Assembly (NCBI GenBank): GCA_037976565.1
Contig: CP137682.1
Coordinates: 22,062,800 to 22,126,799 of the forward strand
From: Mesocentrotus franciscanus
Taxonomy: Eukaryota > Echinodermata > Echinoidea > Camarodonta > Strongylocentrotidae
Length of the DNA stretch: 64,000 nucleotides
Direction: 5' to 3'
The notes beneath the pieces were generated by a model. It was not told the origin of the DNA. It saw only the letters and a list, made by a program, of their open reading frames with translations, and did no database searches. A program made the position numbers and the translations under genes. Position 1 is the first letter of the stretch. Every line of letters starts with the position of its first letter. Shown here piece after piece: positions 56,741 through 64,000 of this stretch.

Positions 56741-59700
56741 ACAAATAATATTCAAATTGCATATATAGATCTTTTTTTTTAATGGTTTCTTCTCATGTTT
56801 AATAGTATTATCAGACATGAACTGGGCAACCAATACATTTTGAGCTCTTTAAAAAGGAGAAAGAATCATAGTATTTCAGAATCAAAGTTGCATAATCCTG
56901 ATCAAATATATAGAATACATTGGAAGAGGTTTGGCATTATTTTTTTTTGGCCAACCACCTGTACCTTCCGACTAGGTATTTCATTAAATTAAAAAAAAAA
57001 TGTATCCACACATCTCATCTATGTAACAAGTCGACCTAGTGGAGTCCTTGCAGGGGGAAATCAATGATTCACAATTAAACCGGCTTGCTAATAGAAATAT
57101 AATGTTTGTGAGCGCCAGTGGGGTTCAAGGAGAAATCAATTCTCATTCCACCGAGGAAAATGCAAGATTGAAACAGTTGAAATAAGGCCTGTGCTGTGAT
57201 TGCATGATTGTGGTTTAATACAACAATTGCAAAATGCATTGTAAATTTGTTATAGAATGGAGGAATTTGGAAATATGAGCAGCTGATATGAGGTCTGCAG
57301 TGACCACAGTCATTATAGCAAGGCATTTAAAACAAACTCTCATTTTTCTCTTACAATTGAGGGAATTAAGTTTTGAAACAGTGAAAATAAGGCATATAAG
57401 CTGTTATCCTGTGTTCTTAGTTTAAAGAAAATGTTGAGAAAAATCTGTTTCTCATACAGATTGAATGATTTGAAAATTGAAACTAAGAAATAAGGTCTGT
57501 GCTATGATTGTATACATTGTAAATACAATTACCAGTACAAATTTTACAAAACAGAGTATTTTGAAAAATCTGCTCTTTGTTGATGAATTTAGCTGATTAA
57601 AACAGTGAACTAGTTCTGCATTGTGACTGTGTGGTTTACAGTTCCATATTTACAAAATTTAATGGAAAAGATGTTGTTTTTCTCATGAAATTGAGAGACC
57701 ATAAAATCTTGATTCAATACAGATAAATGTAGGCCTACATCAATTCAAGATGATTGAGAATCAAATAATGTATATCACATAGCATCAAGGAGATTGAAAC
57801 TCTGGTAGATGTCGTAGTAGAAATAGTTTTTTGATGTGATTTCGCACATTTGTATACACTGATTCAAAATGTATTAATATTGATATGACTCTTCTGCATC
57901 CTAGGCATTCAAACTTTTGATGCAATAGCTAATTCAAGTCAATTCAATTTTATTCATTTCCAATAAAATATACAAAACAGAATACAATCTTGACAGAATA
58001 ACAGTTTAAATCCATCCAGAGTACAAAATAGGTAAAATGATAAAACAATAAAGCAATACAACAGATAACAATACAAGATAGAGCAATTTTGGAATTGGGT
58101 GGCCATAAAAAACCATGAGGATTTGTCGAGACGACCACCCTTAATAAAGGTAAAATAAGTTGCATTGAACATTAAATAAAATATCGAAAATTTAAAAGAT
58201 AATAGAGTACTATAAAAGAATAAATAATTACGAATATATGACATATTTTATTTTTTAAAATGCGTATTACCGCACAAACCCACCACAGGAAAATACAAGG
58301 CAGTAAAATCAAGAATTCAAAATGTCAATATTTGTCTTTGTTTTAAAAAACTTTTATAAAGGTTATCATATTTCTTTCAATTTAAAATAGGCTTATGGAT
58401 TGTGGATCTCTAAAGATTGACACTGAAAAAAAACATGAAAAAAAAAATATTCCACAAAATGTTATATTTTATAAATGTATGTGAATTTGGTTTATAACTA
58501 AAGGGTTAAGTGTACAGTGTACCAAACATAAGCTTTTTGAACAACACTTCATTTGTTCCTATTCTAAAAACATGTACATGTACAAGTGCCACTAGCTTGT
58601 ACTTTGGAGTAGAGAGTAGTTGGAGAGGGTATGCAAGGATTGCAAAATGAAAATAATTTGTATAGAGAGAGGAGAGAGAATAGATAAAAGAGCCAGAAGA
58701 AAACTAGAAAAACATTAAATTTAATTTGTAATTCTACAAATCAGAAATGGATTTCATGCAAAGAATAATGAGAGAGTGAGAGACAGAGAATAAACAAAGG
58801 TAGCAGAAAAATAGAAAAAAATAAATTAAATTTGTAATTCTGCAGATGAGAAATGTTTTTTCATATCCGGAAAAGCCTCCCAAAACAGACTGAGGTCAAA
58901 TATTATTAAAGAATCTGTACGAGCCTCGCAGGTGACAGGAACAGATCGACATATGGATATGGAGAGAGACCAAGAGAGAGAGAGAGAGAAAAAGAAATGA
59001 AGAGATCACAGAATTTCATCAAACTAAATCACGTCATGTGGAATGATGACGTTGCTATGCCTACGGGATTACATCACTGGATGTAGAGGCTTATAACGAG
59101 TGCCTTACCTGGCCCCCATGGTTTCCTCTCGGCTCAATCTCATGGATTTGTTTCCTACCGCCTTGCTAAAGGGCTTGGGGATGCAACAAGTAAACACCCT
59201 GTCAAGATGTACTACTCTCCAGAAACCTTAAGAATATATTATATAGTTCTGCTTCTTAATTGTGTTGGGGCTAGTTTGTGCGTGATACAGCTGTGTCTGA
59301 TTACACAAATACCCATGCATAATGTAAAAAATATTCAGAGATTTAGTAAAGGTTTTTTTTCAGTTGTAAAACCCTTCTTATGATAGTTACAGTACCAAGG
59401 TTGTTTTTTTTTTAAATGATTGCGTCATTTTTTAGTTTCTCTCCTGGTTTTACAATATTTTTTGGCCTTTTTTGCTTCATTTGCTTAATTATTTGTCCTA
59501 TTGTGCTTACTATACGTGGCTCTCAATTGCATTCTTTGTTTATTATTACTTGTTCTGTCAGTCCTCTTCATTTTCTTGCCCCTCTTTATAATTTTCCCTT
59601 TAAATTGGGCAATTTTTTTCTTCTCCCAATTACTCTTTGTAACAATGTGACTGTATCCGACTCTTGGCTTCATGCCTTTCTATCTTCCTGTTTTGATGTT

Positions 59701-59779
59701 TGTGATAATAAACAAAATTTTAATTCCTTTTGTTTTCACAAAGACTCGGTCTTTCCCCTTTTGTATTTCTCTTTTGCTC

Positions 59780-59812
59780 TTTCCTTCCTCTCTCTCTCTC
59801 TCTCTCTCTCTC

Positions 59813-59848
<36 letters not shown>

Positions 59849-59855
59849 TTCCTGT
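59780..59855. repeat. (CT)n microsatellite
   Basis: CT dinucleotides with short T interruptions on the + strand. Confidence 0.93.
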
Positions 59856-60254
59856 TCTCCATCTCTTCCTCAACCTTCATTATTCAGTGTCATACTTCCC
59901 ATTACCGTGGTCTCTAGGTCACCAGATAGCTATAAAAAGATAAATATTCACGACATTTGATATTCTCTCCAGAATATTCTCTCCATGGACTTTTTTGTAT
60001 CATCCGTCTCTATTTCATGGGATAATCATGTCGGTTTTTACCTCTCCACCTCTAAAGTATTCACAACCCTAACCACTGACATTCACCTGTTTGCTGAAGG
60101 TTGTCCTTTGGCATTCCCTCCTTGACACTCTGTAGTTCCAATCCTTGATAGTCCGTTCACACTTGACAAATCAATGTGATAATTAAAAATTGCAAACATT
60201 TATTTAAACATATTTGTGGCTACATTGCAAACATTGGTTTTTTTTTTAATGAAC

Positions 60255-60418
60255 TAATCAAGAGAGAGAAAGAGAGGGAGAGAGAAAGAGGGACAGAGTG
60301 ACATAAAGAGACAGAGACAGAGACAGTCAGACAGACTGACAGACAGAGAGAAACAGAGAGACAGATAGAGAGAGACAGACAGAAACGGAGACAGAGACAG
60401 ACAGAGAGAGACAGAGAC
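60255..60418. repeat. GA/GACA microsatellite
   Basis: GAGAGA then GACAGACAGA units, abutting the left end of the next element. Confidence 0.93.
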
Positions 60419-60866
60419 CCCGTTCTCATTCACTTCGTTGGAGCGGTCTAACTAAGACCCGTTCCTCAGGAGCGGTTCTTAGGTGAGTGAGAACGGTCAA
60501 AGTGGTCCAGGAAGTGGACTTCTAGACCGCTCCAGAAGACCACCTCGGGAGGTGGTCTTGAGGAACGGGTCTTATTAAGAGCGGTTTGGAGCGCTCTAAC
60601 GTGTGAGTGTGAGCAGGCGTACTTTGAGCGGAAGTGGTCTAGTGACGTTGCGTGCGAAACATGTAGTACGGTACATACGCTTAGTATTCGCGAAAAATTT
60701 ACCCGCTGACCTGAGCTGCCATAGCAACAAGACCACTTTGACTCGTGGAGCGGTTTGAGCAAAAAAAAACTGCTCGGAGTGTGAACCCTCGCAAACCGTT
60801 CCTCAAGACCCGTTCCTCTGGAGCGGTCTAACTAAGACCACTTTCAAAGTGAGTGAGAATGGGGTC
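60416..60866. mobile_element. 450-bp TIR element, GC-rich, with internal repeats
   Basis: GACCCCGTTCTCATTCACTT and AAGTGAGTGAGAATGGGGTC are terminal inverted repeats with one or two mismatches. Inside, GGAGCGGTCTAACTAAGACC occurs near both ends and ACCGCTCC/GGAGCGGT pairs recur. The element is much richer in CpG than its flanks. No transposase, superfamily unassigned. Confidence 0.75.
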
Positions 60867-61499
60867 AGAGAGATGATAATGACGATAACAATCTTTGCAA
60901 GAAATTAGGAATTATCTTTACTTGGCCTATTATGATGGTAGTCAAATCTAAATGCATTACACATGAGATCACATAAAGTTTAATCCTATACTCACCAGAT
61001 GATATTTCAAGTTAGTTGTCTTGCATCATTATTGAATTTTTATGATTTTGTGCTCAATTATTCTAAGCTACATGGATATTACTACTTTCTAAAATGTGAT
61101 TGTGTTTTTACCTTTGTCATGACAGAAAATATTATCTGTATTCCCACTAGCAATCCATGTTAGAGCGTGATTTAGCTGTTGAAAGAGGTTTTGAGGTACA
61201 CCTGTATAAAAGAGGTGGGGGGGGCAATGTTGATATGATCTTCGAACCAAGAAACCATAGAGATAGTACTGCATGCATCTCTTCCTTTGTATAATATACA
61301 ATCGCTGAAAATGCTTGTAGGGATTTTTCACTTTCATAACAGTCATGGAAGGACATTAAGTGGTATGAGCATAGCCAGAATGGTGGCCTTTTTATCAGGG
61401 GCATATTTTTGTGCGGTCATGCTCCTGTGCAAATTTTCTCTCTTTTTTACAAGGCCTAGCCATTAATTTTCCAATCATTATTTTCTTCATATCTTTGCC

Positions 61500-61815
61500 A
61501 GGTAGTCTCTTTCTCTACCTATCAGTCTTCTGTTTTTCTCTCCCTCTCTTTTTCCCTCTCACTCTCTTTCTCCCTCTTCCCTTTCTCTACCTTTCTCTCT
61601 CTCTCTCTCTTTCTCTTTCTCTTTTTCTCATTCTCTTTCTCTCTTTTGCTCTCTCTTTCTTTCTTTCTCCCTTGCTCTTTGATTTTCAATGTTGTTTTTT
61701 CTGCCTGTCCATTTCCGTCCTTCCATCCTTCCTTCTCCCTTTCTTCTCCCTTTCTTCTCCCTTTCTTTTTTTCTCCTTCCTTCTCCATTTCTTCTTCTCT
61801 TTCTACCTCTCTTTC
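61500..61815. repeat. Pyrimidine-rich (CT) tract
   Basis: CTCTCT and TTTCTCCCTTTC runs. The overlapping frames are compositional. Confidence 0.92.
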
Positions 61816-62071
61816 AGTGTGGAGAAAATAGGGGGTATTTGTACATGTGCATGGATTTGTCCTATCTACTCTTTCTCATGGTAGAACAAAGAATTTCCTT
61901 TTAGTGTTGTCCCTCATCAGTTTAAACGTGACTCATTCAAACCTTGATCATGTGATGGACCATGTGATTCATCAGGTGGTCTCAGAGTTCATGGTAATGG
62001 AGTAGTCCTTTTTTTTTTTTTTTTTGACGATTACATTATAAGTACCATACTTCAAACTTTCTTCCTCTTTT

Positions 62072-62385
62072 GCAGCGGTGTAGCCAGGATTTTTTCAGTG
62101 GGGGGCACTAGGGGTCACCAAATTGTTTTTGTTTTTGTGGTGAAGGGCATAAAACCATATGCTTACATCTAGTATTCTTTGAGGGAGCGTAGTGACTAAC
62201 TGGAAGGACAAAAATTGTATTTTAACGTATTGAAACGTGACATTTTTATATATTTTTACGCAGTGTCACCAAATTCAAAAGCACCATGTTCATTTTATGT
62301 TTTCAATTTTGTGGGTGGGAGGGTGAGAACCAGAAATTTATGCCCCCACTCCTCTCCCCTAGTCCCCCCTTCTCTACGCCAGTGC
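62072..62385. mobile_element. MITE with GCAGYGGYGTAG ends
   Basis: Left end GCAGCGGTGTAGCCAGGA and right end TCTCTACGCCAGTGC are inverted. Inner GTGGGGGGCAC and TGCCCCCAC also pair. This GTGTAGCCAGG type of end is common among short transposons of marine invertebrates. Confidence 0.65.
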
Positions 62386-62469
62386 TTTTTTGCCCATTCA
62401 TATGCAACAAGTATGGAATTATCTCATGGGGGGTAAAGGTCAACACGTGAGAATGACTATGTATAGACT

Positions 62470-62536
62470 GCTTGGAGCCAGAAGGGCATTAACTCCTACC
62501 GACCAACATAGATTAACGCCTGTCTGGCTCTCATCA
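62470..62536. repeat. Short hairpin of the GAGCCAGAAGGGC family
   Basis: GGAGCCAGAAGGGCATTAA and TTAACGCCTGTCTGGCTCTC form inverted ends around about 25 bases. Confidence 0.7.
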
Positions 62537-64000
62537 AAACATGACGTGGGATATTGTTATAGAGCTGAAATGCTTCCTGCTTATAGCCTTCATGGAAAAG
62601 TCGATTGTCGTAATGCAGGAAATCACATCCGGCTGACTCATACTCAAAAGTATTGTATAACTATTACAACAATTTTTTTTTTTTTGGAAGCCTATGTGTA
62701 TATTCAGTTGACTGGAAAATATTGTGAAAGAAAAGATATTTTTATGTCTTTATGTAAGGAGAATAAGAAAAGGCTTTAAAAGTCAGGAGTAGTAAATAAA
62801 ATCAGCAAATTGTCTGCTTATGCAATATACATGGACCTTAAAATGCAACACAGTATATGCCGTTCTGGCGCTGAAAAGACTCTGAAAAGACAAAATTTCA
62901 AGGATAGAATCCAGTTTTGTTTAAATCCCTCCACACACCCTGGAAAGTTTTGATAATGTTCTGTAGTTTTAGTTTATTTTTATTTATTTAGTTAGTTTTT
63001 ACTGATAATACACTAAACATGTAATGATTCAAAAATACATATGATATTCATATTACATACTCATAATACACTTGACCATATGGGCTTGTCAATATTTAGT
63101 ATATATACTTGCCTATTTGCCAAGTTATCTTGGCAAAAATGATTTTGAAAAAAATAATATGTATTAAGTGTTGCTTTTATTTTGCTAATTAAGGCCTGCC
63201 AGGCTAGTCCCTTTTAAAAACCACATTATGGTGCAGTATGACATAATTCAGTCCAGTTTTGTATTTGGAGTGAGAAGCGTGTTTACTCATATATTTTAAC
63301 ACAGAGTTATTGCCCTTCTGATTCTGAAGAGACAACATGTAGATCAGAGAGTATGTAATTAATCTACACACACACACAACATGAGCTGAGAGTCAGAAGG
63401 ACACTAAATCCTGTATTTCTTTACAAGCCTCCTTGTCGATGAGCAGACAAAAAACAGATAAAAATGGGTCACATTTGCTGAATTGAGTGAGTTGAAACAT
63501 TTTGTATGCAGACCGGATACTCCCGGCTGACATCCATTTCATATCACGCTAGAGACGAGGGAGAAGAATGAGATGCTACTTTCATCTTCCGCGTCAATAT
63601 AGCTCCTTAGCTTGCCATTACTGCTGTCATTGTAGTTCCATACATATAAATCAATGCAGTGACCTTTGAAGAAATGACATGAAGATTCGATAATTTAATA
63701 GATGTGATGAAAGCATCGCATTCAGTAAGTCTTCAATATTTTCTCTCTTCTTTCCTTCCCTGAGCGCACCGTCATCAAAAAGATTGGTAGGATGTCTTAA
63801 TGCTTTCAGTATTTTTGGTTGGAACTCCTTAAAAGATTTTATGGTCTTTTAACCCTTTGCATAATACCCTGATGTATGCACATGAATTCCAATGTTGTAA
63901 GATTTTTTCTTCTTCAAATTAAGAATAGCTATACAAAAAATTTTGCTTCCTGCAAGTTTCAGGTGCGCTGTCTGCATTCTGAAGTTGTAAGGTTTGTTCC

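Larger units (their letters stand above)
54219..64000 (+). other. Intron 6, 5' part (at least 9,782 bp)
   Basis: Begins GTGAGA. I looked for the next KIF1 block ([20 protein letters not shown]) in all three + frames and did not see it. Unlisted stretches 55640-56550, 56750-58600, 58860-59770, 60870-61480 and 62540-64000 are AT-rich with no recognised gene. 57935-58170 resembles a retroposon end without clear boundaries. Confidence 0.8.

Noticed and set aside
62073..62090. TTTTGCAG followed by GCGGTGTAGCC as an exon 7 acceptor
   Set aside because: The sequence is the end of a MITE and does not encode the expected EGANINKSL segment.
54219..64000. Search for exon 7 of the kinesin
   Set aside because: No + strand frame shows the expected conserved block, so I leave the gene open at the window edge.

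Overview
This is a eukaryotic genomic window: AT-rich, intron-rich and full of short repeats. The very frequent ACATGTACATG and TAGGCCTACA strings, the many small inverted-repeat transposons and the tRNA-derived SINEs resemble sea urchin or another echinoderm. That assignment is inference from general sequence style, not from a marker gene. There are no bacterial features, operons or CRISPR arrays.

The only protein-coding gene I can support is on the + strand. It is the 5' part of a kinesin-3 motor of the KIF1A/KIF1B/unc-104 type. Six coding exons (9629-9728, 25710-25789, 44771-44850, 52320-52419, 53124-53368, 54029-54218) splice in frame into 265 codons. They cover the N-terminal RVRP strand, the P-loop, switch I (NETSSRSH) and switch II (DLAGSE). 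The rest of the motor, the K-loop, neck, FHA, coiled-coil and PH parts must lie past base 64000. Coding sequence is under 2 percent of the 44.6 kb the exons span.

Layout: 1-8160 is 5' flank with repeats and no supportable gene. 8161-9628 is the likely promoter and 5' UTR, with an in-frame stop just before the ATG and an RFX X-box-like site. Intron 1 (16.0 kb) holds a TCCA microsatellite, a pyrimidine tandem array with a TA expansion, and a nested pair of inverted-repeat transposons, the inner one with an 8-bp target duplication. Intron 2 (19.0 kb) holds three copies of one MITE and two of a second 260-bp repeat, a SINE, GA tracts and a 21-bp minisatellite. Intron 3 (7.5 kb) holds GA tracts, a regulatory-looking GC island, a long hairpin and a SINE close to exon 4. 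Intron 4 is mostly an (ACT)n tract. Intron 5 has a SINE with a duplicated A box. Intron 6 (at least 9.8 kb) has tandem repeats of about 146 and 350 bp and more MITEs.

I did not find a new multi-gene system. The most unusual signals are a tandem repeat that carries copies of the exon 6 splice donor, a foldback transposon with paired YY1-like motifs, a recurrent small hairpin family built on a GCCAGAAGGGC core, X-box motifs around a kinesin gene, and an Ala-to-Gly difference in the kinesin P-loop.
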